The notes: generated by a model not told the origin, from the letters alone. A DNA stretch of 64,000 bases from Chlamydomonas sphaeroides (GCA_001662425.1 BDDC01000270.1:1-64000); one strand, 5' to 3'. Positions 23,343-35,910 are shown, counted from the stretch's first letter. Program-made: numbers and translations.

Positions 23343-24622
23343 CCGCTGGCGCGCTCATTCACGGCCTTCAGCCTGGCCTTTTCGTACGGCCCTGTCGGCA
23401 AGGCCGCGTCCAGTGGCGCGCCAGGACCTCCGCTGGGCAAGAGCGCCCGAGCTGAGCCGAGGGCTGGCAAAGGGCAGCGCCGCCGCCGCAGCGCCACTTG
23501 ATCAATGATGATGATTCTCAACTGGCGGCTGGCTGGCACAGCTAGGTGGATATACGTGGCGCTGGGTATCGGGCATGCATGAGCCGTCATCGCCGTGTGC
23601 TGCCGGGGCGCGCATGGGCGGCAAGACCACGAACCTCTTACTTTGACACCAGTGATGGAGGGTACCTGAGACAACCGCCACGCGAGACCACGTACTTGCG
23701 ACGAGCCCGGCACCGCGGAGGGGCACGGCGGCGCCAAGCAAGGTTGAAACTGCTTACGGGCAGACGAGATGTAACATGCCAAGGGCTTTCAGCGAGGCTT
23801 GAGGAGCTTTCAATTTGAAGTGATGGTGGGGCTGGAGCTTTGCGTAGTTGCAACCGGTGCGTGCGTGGTTGCATAGAGGTCGGAAGGGTGGGGCCAGGCC
23901 GGCCAGGCGCGCGCACGACAACGCACGTGCGCGGTCGCCGCATCGCCTAGCCGTCAATCAATGACAACATAACGACCTGCCTCAGAAGCTGCAGGTCCAG
24001 TGACCGGCGACGGGTCGCTCGCTCGCTGTGCGAGCGGCGGGGGCGGCGGGAATGTACTCAGGCAGTAACGAACTCGGGGCGGGGGACCTGGCGTGGCACG
24101 AGGTTTGGCGATACAAGCTTACAATGGGTTACACCTTAGTGGCCATGGCACAGGAAGTTATATGCAAAGGTATACTTGCCAATCTCTGAGGTACCGTTGG
24201 CTGTACAAGAGGGCGCAATCGCAGGAACGGGGGTCTCCGGCCTGCTGGACGCGTGTCCGGGCCTCTCCGGGGCCTCTGTGGGGGCCCCTGCCATGCCCTA
24301 GGCAGGCCTGCCATGCCATGCCGGAAACAGCACTGTAGCCCGCCACGGACCAGCTCGATCAGTACGCCTCCCATATACTGCAAGGCTTCCACGATCAGCG
24401 ATATTGCATTAATGATTTGCTGAATCAATCGGCATCGAGCCATAAACGTCGCAGCAAGCCCATATTGCTGCTTGCGTCCAACAGACATCACATAAGTTGC
24501 AGAGAGCTTACTCCGCACGTAGGAGAAGTGCAGTCTAGCGGCCTCGCAGTCACGCGCCGCGCCTTGGCCATGAAGCTTGTCGCCGTTGAGCACACGGCGG
24601 AGCATCAGCCCCAGGACAGCGC
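23343..24622. other. Intergenic region
   Basis: No credible gene seen. GC content is lower than in the flanking genes. Around 24240-24335 there are overlapping palindromic stretches built on gcatggcaggcc-like words. Open frames on both strands show no family motifs. Confidence 0.4.
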
Positions 24623-25718
24623 ATGGCAGCTCCTGTTACTCGTCAAGGCAAGCTCGTGGTGGTGGCGCGACGTGCCCAGGCCTGGTTGATCCCTTTCGGC
24701 ACTCTCACGCCACCCCCGGCCCTCCCCGGCACACTCTCTCCACCCCTGCGCAGGGCCTGCCCGGAAGCGGCAAGTCAACGGTGGCCCGGGGCCTATCCTC
24801 CGCCCTGCGATGCCCCCTTGTCGACAAGGACGACGCACGCGACTGCTTCCAGGCCGCTGCTCGACAGGCCCCAGGCCTGGACTGGAACGGCCTGTCGTAC
24901 GACGTCATGTTCCGTACGACAGCCACGCAGCTAGGGCTGGGGTTGAGCGTGGTACTGGACAGCCCCTTCGCGAGGAGGGAGCTGTACGACAGGGCGTGTG
25001 CGGTGGCGGCCGGGGTGAGCGGCATGGGGTAGCTGCGCAGGTAGCGGGCCTGAGCTACTGATGCTGGGGCCGAGCCCTGCTGACCACGGCAGGGGTCCTG
25101 ACCAGGAGAGAAACCTGGCCCTGACAATTCCGCCGCTCCAACTCACACACGCGCAGGCGCCTCAACCCGACCGCGTTCGCGTGGTTGTGTTGGATGTGGA
25201 GTGTGGAGATGAGGGCGAGTGGCGGCGGCGGCTTGAGGCCCGTGGCGAGCAGGACGCGGGCACGGAGCGGGCGCACAAGCCGGGCAGCTGGGAGGCGCTT
25301 CAGGGCATCGTGCAGAGGTGGGGCGGGGCCAGGGTGGGCTGAGTCTGGGTGCTGCCGCTCCGAGCGCACATGGCACATGGTTCAAAGCTGCGTGTCCGCA
25401 TGCTTCTCTCCCTGCCTCCTCCCAGGTACGGCGGCAGCCCGCTCTGGAGCACGGATGGCAGCACGCCCCTGCCGTATCATATGCGGCTGTGTACGGCAGC
25501 TGCCAGTACTGCAGAGTGCGTGGCGGCGGTCATGGAGTACCTCAGGCGGCAGGTGGGCAGCAGGGGCCAGGGGAGGCACACCATGCTGCCCACACGGGCC
25601 CCTCTTGCAAGCGCAGTACGAGCCCCGAGCCCAGTGGGCCCACCCCCCCCAAGCAATGCAACCGCTCCTCTCCCTCCCCACGCAGGGACTCGTGTCACCT
25701 GCAGCAGCCAGGCCATGA
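24623..25718 (+). CDS. Small P-loop kinase (AAA_33-type)
   Basis: Five exons in phase: 24623-24661, 24754-25014, 25157-25317, 25426-25552 and 25686-25718, giving 206 residues. The N-terminus MAAPVTRQGKLVV leads straight into Walker A GLPGSGKST (about residues 14-22). This is followed by CPLVDKDDARD, where family members carry the D-x-D/R region, and later VRVVVLDVEC and the Arg-rich segment EWRRRLEARG, typical of the lid of nucleoside or sugar P-loop kinases. Known: AAA_33/CPT-like P-loop kinases transfer phosphate from ATP to small molecules. The substrate here cannot be told. The short last exon (10 residues) is the least certain; read-through past 25552 would give a different C-terminus. 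It lies alone between two intergenic regions. Confidence 0.75.
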
Positions 25719-26705
25719 CGGAGCGGCTCGCCGGGGTCTGTGCAGAAAGGGGCTGCGGTGCATCAGGTGTGGGGGTGGGCACTGCGTTGCGTGTCACAAC
25801 AACCGCCGACGAAGCCGGGGGCGGCCGACCCATGCCTGCTGGCTGCCTACTTGGCGCCGTGCACTGCTATGCGATGCTATGCGAAACAGGCCCGGCCTGA
25901 CCTGCCCTCCCACAGCCCCCCCCCCCCGCCCTCCGTCTCGCCAAGGTTACGCCCCCTACGCCCTGCGCCCTCGGCCCAGGCAACACGTACGAGCGCGCCG
26001 CCATCGATCCTGGCTGGTGGACCACGACACCTCGCCCATGAGCAACGGGGTGGGGCAGAGCGGGGAGCAGGGCCGTAGGATAGGGCCACGGGGCAGATGT
26101 AGTGTTGCTGCCGAGCTTGCGCCGTGCCCCTCAATCGACCAACCCGCTGCAGCTCTTCATCTACGGCATTGTGCGCCAGGGCTGGGCGCGAGCGCGGCGT
26201 TCTGGCCGCCCACACGCTGCCCCGGGGCCTGGCGATGGCCATGACTAGGCCCTTCTTCAAATCCATGAATGACGGCACGCTGGGGCATGCGCATGAACGA
26301 TGCCAAGGAGGTGCGCGCGCGCTGGATGCGCAGCTGAGCTGGCAGGGGCCCTCCGCCAGGACCGGGTAGCGCTGGCAAGCACACGGTTACGCATGATGCT
26401 CCTCTGCTGCCCCCACACCCGGTGCATGTGCAATGCAGACTGGATTCCTCTTTCTTGGGCTGACATGCCCAGCGGCTTCGGTGGCACCTGGCGGCACGGG
26501 AGGGGGCAAGTCGTGAAGCTACAGAAGGTACGGTATGCCAGGGACAGGGCGGTCCCTGGTCCTGTGAGAGTGCACTTGTGCTTCACAGAGATGGCGGAGA
26601 AGCTCGCGGCGCAGCCCTTGGCGAGGTGCATGGGGCATGCGACAGCGCAGCGCATGGTTCGTGCGCAATGCCAGCAAGACGCGGCCGAGGAGGCGGGCCC
26701 TGTTT

Positions 26706-26707
<2 letters not shown>

Positions 26708-26737
<30 letters not shown>
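26708..26737 (+). repeat. (TTG)10 microsatellite
   Basis: Ten uninterrupted TTG units occur in intergenic sequence between the P-loop kinase and the PW-repeat gene. On the minus strand they would read as CAA (Gln) codons. Confidence 0.95.
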
Positions 26738-26738
<1 letters not shown>

Positions 26739-27203
26739 GTGTTGAGCATGGCGCGGTCGTGGGGCGCCGCGCGCAACTGTTCACCGTAAGATGGCTTGCT
26801 CCGTGCTGCACATGTAGCTGCCCTTCGGTGCCTGTATCAGGCTAACTGATGTGTTCACTTGACCCTGACCCACGGTTCCAGCTCATGGTGTAGATAGGCA
26901 GCGACCGCAAACGCGGTCAAACACTTCGTTATGTGCTGAAGTAGCGCATTCGAGCCATAGTAACAGGGGAAGCGCAAGCGTCGGGCCAACATGCTTGCCT
27001 AAGGACTGCGCGTTCCGTGCTGCGCCCCGGCCGCCTGCACCAAGCAGCGGATAAGAAGGATGGCTGCGCTGTAGCGCTGCCCTCTCTTCGGCAAGCGCCC
27101 CTCAGGGTTGCCATTGCTTTTTTGCCTTTCCTCCGCGCTTGTCCCGACCACTAAGGCGCTCGCAATTGCATAGCATATGGGCTGCATCACACCATGTTTA
27201 CCA

Positions 27204-27210
27204 TATATAT
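27204..27210 (+). promoter_or_regulatory. TATA-like element
   Basis: TATATAT occurs in a locally less GC-rich stretch about 160 bp upstream of the ATG at 27368. If used, transcription would start near 27235 with a 5' UTR of roughly 130 nt. Inference from position and composition only. Confidence 0.4.
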
Positions 27211-27367
27211 GCAGCGACATAGTTCTTGAGACGAGGACATCCGCGAAGCTGCATCTCTCGCACGCGTCGCCGCGCCGACTACCACAGCCGTGACCTCTCA
27301 CAAAGACAGAGGACGTTACGCAGATAAGCATGACTTCATCACGCTGCACCTGAGGTAGCAAGGGTGC

Positions 27368-30300
27368 ATGCCCACGGACAATCGAGGTTCTGGTTGTGGT
27401 CATCTGCGCCTCCTAGTCCTCGCCGACAGCCGCCAGTCGCACAGTTCAGCGGCTATCGGCCAGCAGCTTGGTGGCCTCGAACGGCCTCGTGCCTTCCCAT
27501 CACGGCCCTGTCCAGCCCCCCTGACCCTTGACGAAGTCCTGCCGCGCAGCCATCGGCCAAGCAGCCAGCCACCAAACAGCCAGAGGCCTCCGCCGGACCA
27601 GCGCTTGCACTTCGGTACCTTACTGCGACCTCTGTCGCTTGGCGAGGTCTTGCGCCCGCACCTGCGGAGCGGCCGGCCATACCCGACGCTCCAAGGGGAC
27701 GACGACTGCCTGCGCCCCTTCCCCTCCGGCTGGTCCACGCCTACCCCCGAGCTCGGGGATAAACGTTCCGCGGCACCACAGCTGCAGGACCCCTCACCTA
27801 GCGCCTGCGCCGCCTCCCCGACCCTCAGCACCGCCACCACGCCGACCTACCTGCCAGGACGGCCGCAGCAACATCCAGCCGACCCCGCCCTGCGCGCTGA
27901 CACGGCAGCCATGCACGCCGCGGCATCCCGCGCCGTGGTCCGCAGCCTGGGCCACGAATTCGACGCCCTGGCCCCCGACCCCAAGGCAGCCGCCGCCCCC
28001 TTCTCCGCCACGGCCACCTCCTCTGCCACGCCAGCTCCCGGACCCGGAAGCCCCGGGACGCCCTCGCACGGAGCCCAGCCTGGCCCGACCTATACCGTGA
28101 CGGTCTCGGCCGGCCCCATCAGCAGCCCGGGCAACGGCGCCATGCCGCATGGCAGCCCGCGCGGAGCAGCCGCGCAGGCCGCGCCGCAGCCGTCGCCCTC
28201 ACAGCGGCCGGCGGGCGGAGGCATGGGCAGCTCGACCGCGGAGCTGGTGGCCCGGATGCAGGCGCTGCGGTCCCAGCTGATGAGGGTGTCGAGGTAGGGC
28301 GTTGGGACGAGGTTGGGGAAGTGACCTGGGGAAACAGCGGGGCGGGTCTGGTGACCGGTTGCTGGTGAGCAGCGTGCGCGAGCGGCGGGGCCTTGCAAGG
28401 GAGTGTGTGGCCTTGCAAGGGAGTGTGCCAGGGCAGGGCTGCTGGGCTGCATGCAGGGGGCCGCCTGGGAGCGGTTTGCCTGAGCGCATGAGGCCTGGCC
28501 CGGCCGCCATGTGGGTTGGGCAAGGTAGGTGTTAAGCAGGAGTTTGGAAGGGGCCATGGGTCCAGCAGGGGGCGGGGCGTTGCTGTGGGGCTGTCAGGTC
28601 GTAATGTGGGTCGGCACCGTCACCACCGCATACCTGCGCGAGCCGGCTCGTGCATGCATGCACTTGTATGTTGGGGCCTTCTTGCTACCGACCCACATGA
28701 CCACGTTTTCATGATCACCCACCCGCATTGGCCATGCCGCTCCGCTTCCCTCCCTTTCCCAGCACGCTGTCCGGGGTCCAGGCGCGCGCCGCCAACCTGT
28801 CGACCTCCCTCGGCCGCGGCCGCTTGTCGCTCGCGGCCGGCAGCGCGCCTACTGGGACCTCGCCGTCCGCCGCAGCAGCAGCCGCAGCCGTGGCCGCCGC
28901 AGCGGTGGCCTCGGGCGCCGCCGCGGCCAGCGGCGCCAGCCCCAGCGGCGCTACGGCGGGCGACGTGACAACATTCACGGTCTCGGTGTCATCTGCGGTA
29001 CCTAGCGGCTCGCCACCTGCGTCGCAGCAGCAGGAGCGGGAACGAGGCCAGGGCCACGCAGGCGGCTCGCCGGGAGCAATCACGGGCGCTGCGACGCAAC
29101 CTCGCGTGGTGGTGGCGACGTCCCTCGAAGGTGAGAAAGAACACCGCATTGACACGAGCCTGCCGGCCGGAAGCTGTCGCGCTGTGCCATGCGGGGCCGA
29201 TAGGCGGCTGCCGCTGCTGCCCTTGATCACCGCTCGCCCTGCTGCTACCTCGCAGGCCATCCCTTTGCCTTGGGCAGCCCCACCGGCGCAACTGTGTTCG
29301 TCGCGCTGCCGCCGCCGCCGCGTGAGGACGGCGAGCCAGCGCCGGCCGCCGCCGCTGGCCCCGAGGCGTCGCCGGGAACCATGCGGGCTGCCGCCGCCGC
29401 CGCGGCGGCGGCGGCTGGGCGGGGTAGCCGCTACGCGTCCTTCGCAGACGACGATGCTGACGACGGCGACGACGTTGGTGCCGTTGCTGCGGATGAGGAC
29501 GAGGATCGGGTTGACGAGGACGATGTAGAGGACGTGGCCGTCGGGGTCGAGGCCGACGACGAGGAGGACGAGGAAGAGGAGGAGGGCTTGGAAGGAGGCC
29601 TGCCGCCGCCGGCCGAGTCCATCACGCCGCGCGGCGCCGCCGCTGCCACCGCGGCGGCAAATGCGAAGGCGAAGGCCTTTGGCGACGCCGCCGTGCCCGA
29701 CGCCGACGAGCTCAGCGCCGCCGTCATGGCCGCCGCCGCCGCCTCGGGCGTCGCGCCGCGGACCTTCACCAGCCCGTTCATCCGCCAGCTGGGCACGCCC
29801 GTGCTCTGCGACCTGTTGCAACGCACCTCGGGCTCCGGCGCCCCCGGCGGCGGCCTGTCGCAGTCGCGCGACGGCATGCCGTCGGCCACCTCCGTGGCGT
29901 CCTCCATCGACGCCGCGCGCGTGTACCCGTGGGCCGGCTGGGGCTCGGCCGCCGCCTCCGGCGCCCGCGGCAGCTTCCTGCGCGACTCGGCCGAGATGCC
30001 CTCTGTGGCCTCCTCCGTCGACGCTGCCCGCATTTACCCCTGGACCGGCGGCGCCGTGGACTCGTCAGCGGCCTTTGGCGGTGCAGGCTTTCGCGGCAGC
30101 ATGACTAGGACGTCCATGGATATGCTGTCGGCTGCTTCATCGTATGACGCGGCGCGCGTGCATCCCTGGGGCGGCAGCGCCGCCGACGCTGCGGCGCTGA
30201 CGGCCGCCACCGCAGGCCTGCGGCGGAGCCCGTCTCAGGGCGTGCAGGAGGCCTCGGCCTCAGTCGCGTCCAGCATCGACGCTGCACGAGTGTTCCCTTG

Positions 30301-32212
30301 GGCTGGTGGCGACGCCCCGATGCTTGGGGCGGTGCGCCGTAGCGGCAGCGGCCTCAACCGCCTCTCCGCGGAGCTGCCCTCCATGGCCTCCTCCGTCGAT
30401 GCCGTTCGTATCCACCCCTGGCCCGGCGGCGCCGTCGGCCTGGCGGCGGCGGAGGGCTCTCTGGAGCTGACGTCAGCAACCTCGGGCGACGGCGGCGGCG
30501 CGGGGCTAACTGCGGTGGGCAGCGGCTCGGTGCACGGCCGGAGTGCGGCTGCGGCCGGCGAGGGCGAGGGTGAAGCGGAGGACGGGGGCGAAGAGGGACT
30601 CAAGCCCAGCCCCGTGGTCCTTGTGGAGCCTGGAGCTGCCGCTGTGCGCGAGCTGGATCCAGAGGGCGAGATGCCGTCGTTTGGCCTGGACTCGGATCTC
30701 AACCCCGTCAGCCGCCACGGCGCCGGTGGCGGCGGCGGCGACGACGCCGCTGATGGGGAAGAGCAGGAGGAGGAGGGGGCTGATGCCGCCACCAAGCGGC
30801 GCCGCTTCGGCATGCGAACACAGCGCAGCACTGGCGCCAGCGGCGGTGGCGGCGAGGAGAGCGGTAGCGGCGCCAACACGCCGAGCTCGGCGGCTCGCGA
30901 CCTCAGCTTTATTGTGCGTGAGCGGCCGGACGGCGAGGGCTTTGGCGACGCCGATGCGTCAGACGGGTACGACGGTACGGATGTCGAGGTGCCGGCGAAC
31001 GGCCTGGTGGGCGTGGGGTCCGTTGACGGGCCCAAAGGCCTGCTCGGTCACGCCGCCGCGTCAGACAACGAGGACCTACTGCAGTCGCCAACCGCCGTCG
31101 GTTGGCCGCGCGCGCACTTCAACCACCTGTACGACGAGCGGTACGGCAACCCGCTGTACGGCGGCGCCGACAGCGCCGGCGGCAGCGAGTACGGCAGCGA
31201 GCTGGGCAGCGAGCCGTGCGCGGTGCACGGCGGCAGCTCCGCGTCCGACCCGGTGCTGAACCGCCGCCGCGGCCCGTCGCTGCTTGGCCCTGGCGGGGAG
31301 CTGTACGACGGGTACTCCGAGGAGGAGGGCGATGGCGGCATCCGGGAGTCGATCCGCCGCTCCTCCGCCGCTGCCGCCGTGGCGGCCGCCGCCGCCGCCG
31401 CCAACCTCCGCTCCTCCGTCGAGTCCCGCGGCAGCGCCGACGCCGACATCGAAACCGACGGCCCGGTCTTCTCCTTCCCCTCCGCCGAGGTCTCGGAGCG
31501 CATCGCCGCCGCCTTCGCGGCGTCGCCGCCGGCGCGCTGCATCAGCCCCTTTGACCGCGGCGGCGGCGGCGGCAGCGCGCGCTCCAGCACCAGCGGCTGC
31601 AGCCCCAGCCCACGCGTCAGCGGCAGCGGCGCCGCCAGCAGCCTGGGCCGGCGCACGGGCCGGCCCAGCCGCATCCAGGTTCCGAGCTCGCCTCGCAGCT
31701 CGGGCGGCGGCGCCGGCGGCATGGGCTGGTGGGCCGCCGCCTCGCCGGTGCCGTCGCCGTACCACCACGGCGTGCTGGGCGTCAGCACGCCCACGTCCAA
31801 CAGGTGGGTGGGCAGCATGGGGCGGTCGTGGCCACCTGCGCGTGGATGGGGGAGGCGTGGGATGGACTTGGGCGGCTCGCGGCATGGTTGTACCATGCCA
31901 AAGCGCTGGAAGGAGCGTCCTGCCGCACCGCGCCCTGCCCTGACCGCTGTCCTGCTCCACGGTATCGCTGTGCGCCAGTGATCACGTGTTTCCTCCCGCA
32001 CAGCCCCGGCGCCCCCTGCCCTGACAGCTGTCCTGCTGCCTCCCGCCCTCCCCTTCGCCGCCTGCAGCCGCGCGCCCAACTTCTCGCTGCGCCAGGTGCT
32101 GGACATCACCGTGTCCAGCTGCCTGTTTGGAGATTCGGACGGAGAAAGCGAGGGCGAAGGCGAGGGCGAAGGCGGCGAGGTGACCAGCGTGCTGCGCCCG
32201 TCGTCGGTGTGA
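27368..32212 (+). CDS. Large disordered protein with PW repeats
   Basis: Four exons in phase: 27368-28293, 28763-29130, 29256-31803 and 32068-32212, giving 1,328 residues. The protein is dominated by Ala, Ser, Gly and Pro. It has an acidic block near 29446-29600 (Asp/Glu runs). Between 29875 and 30432 there are five diverged copies of a motif with core SSxDAARxxPW. Downstream are further acidic and Ser-rich stretches, a segment LYDERYGNPLYGG, and a C-terminus with ITVSSCLFGDSDGESEGEGE. No known domain is recognised. The start at 27368 is the first ATG of the open frame and sits downstream of a TATA-like element. A later ATG at 27911 (MHAAASRAVVRSLG) is the alternative. Function unknown; a scaffold or binding-motif array is inference only. 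Confidence 0.65.
29875..30432 (+). repeat. Five coding repeats, core SSxDAARxxPW
   Basis: Copies are at about 29875-29940, 29995-30051, 30115-30174, 30250-30306 and 30376-30432, spaced about 40 residues apart. They read VASSIDAARVYPWAG, VASSVDAARIYPWTG, AASSYDAARVHPWGG, VASSIDAARVFPWAG and MASSVDAVRIHPWPG. The Ser-Ser, Asp-Ala, Arg and Pro-Trp positions are kept while spacers diverge, suggesting selection on the motif. Confidence 0.9.
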
Positions 32213-33914
32213 CGGAACGTGTGGTGGCGGGGGCAGGGCGGGACGGAGAGGGCGTTTGGCGGCGGTAGGGTGATGCGTGCGCGGCGCCCGTCGTCGGTGT
32301 GGGCTGTGCGACGGGCGGGTAGGGAGTTAAGGAATGGCAAGGTGTGATGGGAGCTTGGGGCTCTTGGGGTAGGGCGGGCTTGCAAGCGGCACTGGTGTGA
32401 ATTGGCTGGATGGCGTGCGAGCAGCAACTTGCGTCGGCAGCGGGGTGCCTGCTTTGTGTGGAAGTCAAGAGGTTGGTTAGGGCGGAACGGCCCAGCATGG
32501 GCATGCGTGACCGCGTTCGGGCATGGGAGCAGTCTTGCCGGCGAGCGAGCCGTGACTGCCGTACAAGGACCTGTGGGATGCAGACGGCTGTTGTGGTGAC
32601 ACGACACCAACGGACGCCCCCGCGTCTGCGCGTGTGCAGTGCGACGTGGGGGCTATGGCAGGCGTGCGACCCCGTGGCAGGCGCTCAAGCGTTCTTGCGG
32701 CGTGCGCTGTCTTGGCTGGCGACCGGTCTGCCAACTCAGGCCGTTTGGGAGGCCTCGTGCGCGGTGTAGCGTGCGTGGTCAGCGTGCGTGGTTGTGGTGC
32801 AGTGTGGCATGGCATGTCCTGTCCTGACTGGCCTCCTGTGCTGCCCGTATGCCGTGCGCACGCCGAGGGGCGCTGCTGTCAGCCGGCGCAGCACACGGCC
32901 TCGTGCCTTCTCGTGTCGGCTCCGAAGCTTGTGTGCGTGACATGGCGTTTCGCGGCCCTGGTCCAGCCCCTCCTTCCTCTTCCCTCGCCAATGTGTCGTG
33001 ACAAGTACGTAATCGGCAAGGTACAGCACGCTGCCAAGAATTCTTACTTATCAGATGCCGAGTGTGTGGAAAATCTAATGCTCAGATGGCGGAGAGCATT
33101 CCGGGAGCTGAGAGAGTCGCCGACCGGATTCCTGGCACCGGGGATGCGCCCGAGGTGCGCTGGCAGAGCCATGGGGATGGAGGTGTCCCCTAAGAGTGCG
33201 GCGCCCGGTGGTCGGCCGCCCCTGCGGACCGTGCTGTTCCCAAGACACTTTGTGTCGTGACAACCACAGGTTCGGTTCCCGTTGCGTTGGGTTGGGCTGG
33301 GTTGTCGTGGCCCCGCGCCAGTAGCAGTCAGCGGACCCCTTCAACATGCTTGGCTGGATAACGCGCCGTTACGCGCTCAGGTATGCCGCACAGCCGCACT
33401 CCTGTCTTCGGCCTTGTGGCCTGCCTGCCGTCACCTTTCATCCCAGACTACGCAGGAGATATCAATGAATTCACGTTTTCGCAGGTTACAGATACTCCTT
33501 TTGTGACTTCGTTCTAGTTTATCATAAACTGCTTTGCAGCCGCAGCCCAGCACCACGGCTTGCTGCAGCCAGGCGCTCCTACATTGTACGGACCAACCAG
33601 GCGTCTGCGGCATGCGCTCAGCCGACAGTCGATCACACCGGCACTGCTGTGGCCATGCAGGGCCAGCAAGGCACCGTGCCTCGTGCACGACAGTAGGCAT
33701 GCAAGCCGCCGCTCTCACCGCCGCAGCCGCCAACCCCACTCCCCCTGAATGAAGCACCGCCCGCACCGCACGGCCACTGCTCACAGCCGCGCCACGGATT
33801 GCCCTTCCTAACCCATGACGTCGGGCGCTAAGGTGCGACCCCATTCATTCCGTTTCATTCTCAGACAAGACAGCTGCGGCAGGGCTGCTGCTGCGAGATC
33901 ACGCTGCCTTGCCG
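32213..33914. other. 3' region and intergenic sequence
   Basis: No supported gene. One plus-strand frame, about 32990-33260, starts MCRDKYVIGKVQHAAKNSYL and has non-repetitive composition, but shows no splice context or known motif. Confidence 0.35.
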
Positions 33915-33968
<54 letters not shown>

Positions 33969-34309
33969 CCCCCCCCCCCCCCNNNNNNNNNNNNNNNNNN
34001 NNNNNNNNNNNNNNNNNNNNNNNNNNNNNNNNNNNNNNNNNNNNNNNNNNNNNNNNNNNNNNNNNNNNNNNNNNNNNNNNNNNNNNNNNNNNNNNNNNNN
34101 NNNNNNNNNNNNNNNNNNNNNNNNNNNNNNNNNNNNNNNNNNNNNNNNNNNNNNNNNNNNNNNNNNNNNNNNNNNNNNNNNNNNNNNNNNNNNNNNNNNN
34201 NNNNNNNNNNNNNNNNNNNNNNNNNNNNNNNNNNNNNNNNNNNNNNNNNNNNNNNNNNNNNNNNNNNNNNNNNNNNNNNNNNNNNNNNNNNNNNNNNNNN
34301 NNNNNNNNN
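33915..34309. other. Poly-C tract and assembly gap
   Basis: A C homopolymer (with one G) of about 65 bases runs into 327 Ns (33983-34309). Open frames through this region are artefacts. Confidence 0.95.
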
Positions 34310-34869
34310 GCACTGCGCCCTCTCTCCCGCCGGGGCAGACCGTGCTCACGCAGCTTGCGAGGCCCCGCACACCACGTGCGCCCGCCCCCCGCCGTCCAAG
34401 CTGTCCTGTAACCCCCTACGCGTGCCTGTGCTGCGCCTACCGTACTTCCACGCACGGTAAGCACCGAATCTCCCTCAGCCGCCGGTCTGCCGCCCCCCGC
34501 ATGGCTGCCTTGAGCTGCTGCAAGGCCGCTTCGCCTACAGTACGCGCGGCCAGCCACCCGGGCGCCGCTCCACCACACGTCAAGGTGCTGCGCACTCGGT
34601 CCCTTCTCGGCCACAAGCCAGAATGGCCCCGGCTAGCTGTCCTTCAGCCCAACCTGTCCTGACCTCCAGACCTCCACGCGCAATCGTCACACCTGCCCCC
34701 GAACCCCAATACCTTTGGCAAAAACCGACGTGGAAGGACTCAGCTGCCGCCTTGCGATGCCGCCTGGCTTGGGTTGTTGCCGCTCAGCCGAGCGGCACTC
34801 CGTCGTCTTCCCCGGCACCACGCACGCCGCCAACCGCCAAAGCGCCACCCGGTCCACACCGGCGACCGC
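34310..34869. other. Intergenic sequence downstream of BTB gene 1
   Basis: Sequence between the gap and the stop codon of the first BTB gene (minus strand), probably its 3' UTR. Nothing else is recognised. Confidence 0.4.
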
Positions 34870-35910
34870 TCAGCTGGCTCCTGCCGCCGAGTGCTCCAGC
34901 GCGCAGTCCAGCGCCAGCCGCAGCGTGGCGGCGCCCACCAAGCCCTCGCACTCGGGCTGGCCCAGCGCCTGCCGCACGTGCGCCAGCGCTGTGCCGCTGG
35001 GGTCGTGCAGCAGCGCCCGCAGCGCCGACCGCAGGCCGTCGGCGGTCGCCTGCACGGCCGCAGGCGCCCCGGACGAGCAGTACCTGGTCGGGCGCGTGGG
35101 TGAGCCAGGCGTGCTGAAGGCACGAGGATGGCAGCTAACAGGGAGAGAGTTTGCCCGTGGAGCTTGTCTTGCCACCGGATCCCGCCCTTGGCCGGTCCCC
35201 GGTCCCCGGTCTCCGCACGCCGGGTTTTTGGGCGATGCCCCCCTCTGCTGCCCAGAGCTCCAGACTCCCAGCTGGTCACCAGCCTTATTCCACAGAAAGC
35301 CGGTTACCAGCCTTGCGGTCTCAGAGCCCAGACAGAGCGCACCTGTCCGCTAGGCTGTGCGCTCGAAGCAGGTTGCGCGGCGAGGCCAGCGGCGGGCGCA
35401 GGCTCATGTGGGGCACGCCGTGGCGCAGGAAGTCGGCGGCCGCGCAGCGCACAAGCCGCATATCGTACTTGTCGGCCAGGATGAGGAGGGGCTCCACGTT
35501 GTCCTGGTGAGGCAAGGGCAGGGCGTGAGGGAGGAATAGGACTCGGGGCGGGGCAGGGGAGAGTGGGGCGTGCCCCACGACCGCGGAATCCGCGAGGGAC
35601 CAACCCCAGCGCCCACCCACGTGACGTAGTCAGGCGCGTGGTGCGCCGGGCTGATCATCGCCAGTGCGTCCTCCCACACGGCCGCAGCGTCGCCCTCGAG
35701 GCCAAAGCGCGCGACCGCAGGCGCAGCAGCGCCCGCAGCAGCAGCAGCAGCAGCGGCGCCGCCGACGCTGGCGCCGCGCAGCGGCAGAGGCTGCTGCAGC
35801 ATCCCTCCCAGGATGGGCGATGCGGCGGACAAGAAGGCGCGGCTGGCGGGCAGCTCGCGGCTGCCGCCCTTGCCGTCCGAGCAGACCAGCACCAGCGCGT
35901 CAGTGTCCAT
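34870..35910 (-). CDS. BTB/POZ domain protein, copy 1
   Basis: Three minus-strand exons: 35910-35617, 35503-35343 and 35083-34870, giving 222 residues. Exon 1 has the BTB start DALVLVCSDGKGGSRELPAS with RAFLSAASPILGGML. Exon 2 has DNVEPLLILADKYDMRLVRC, the conserved BTB helix region, followed by ADFLRH. Exon 3 is a C-terminal helical segment (ADGLRSALRALLHDP). The domain order and both intron positions and phases (0, then 2) match the second BTB gene at 39650-40540, so the two are paralogs. Known: BTB domains dimerise and often serve as substrate adaptors of Cullin-3 ligases; no partner domain such as Kelch or MATH is present. It has an Ala-rich insert in exon 1 that the paralog lacks. Confidence 0.85.

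Larger units (their letters stand above)
25719..27367. other. Intergenic region, possible exon fragments
   Basis: No full gene could be built. Short coding-like stretches occur on the plus strand near 26140-26180 (reads NPLQLFIYGIVRQ) and 26590-26690, but they lack linked splice partners. GC content falls from about 26860 to 27360, consistent with a promoter of the next gene. Confidence 0.35.

Noticed and set aside
24240..24335. Palindromic cluster as a mobile-element end or hairpin
   Set aside because: Short overlapping palindromes only; no matching second end, no transposase, no target duplication.
32991..33260. Plus-strand frame MCRDKYVIGKVQHAAKNSYL... of about 90 codons
   Set aside because: Non-repetitive and tempting, but no exon boundaries, neighbours or family support it.
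33815..34614. Open frames spanning poly-C and Ns
   Set aside because: Artefact of the assembly gap; proline/glycine runs are the C homopolymer.
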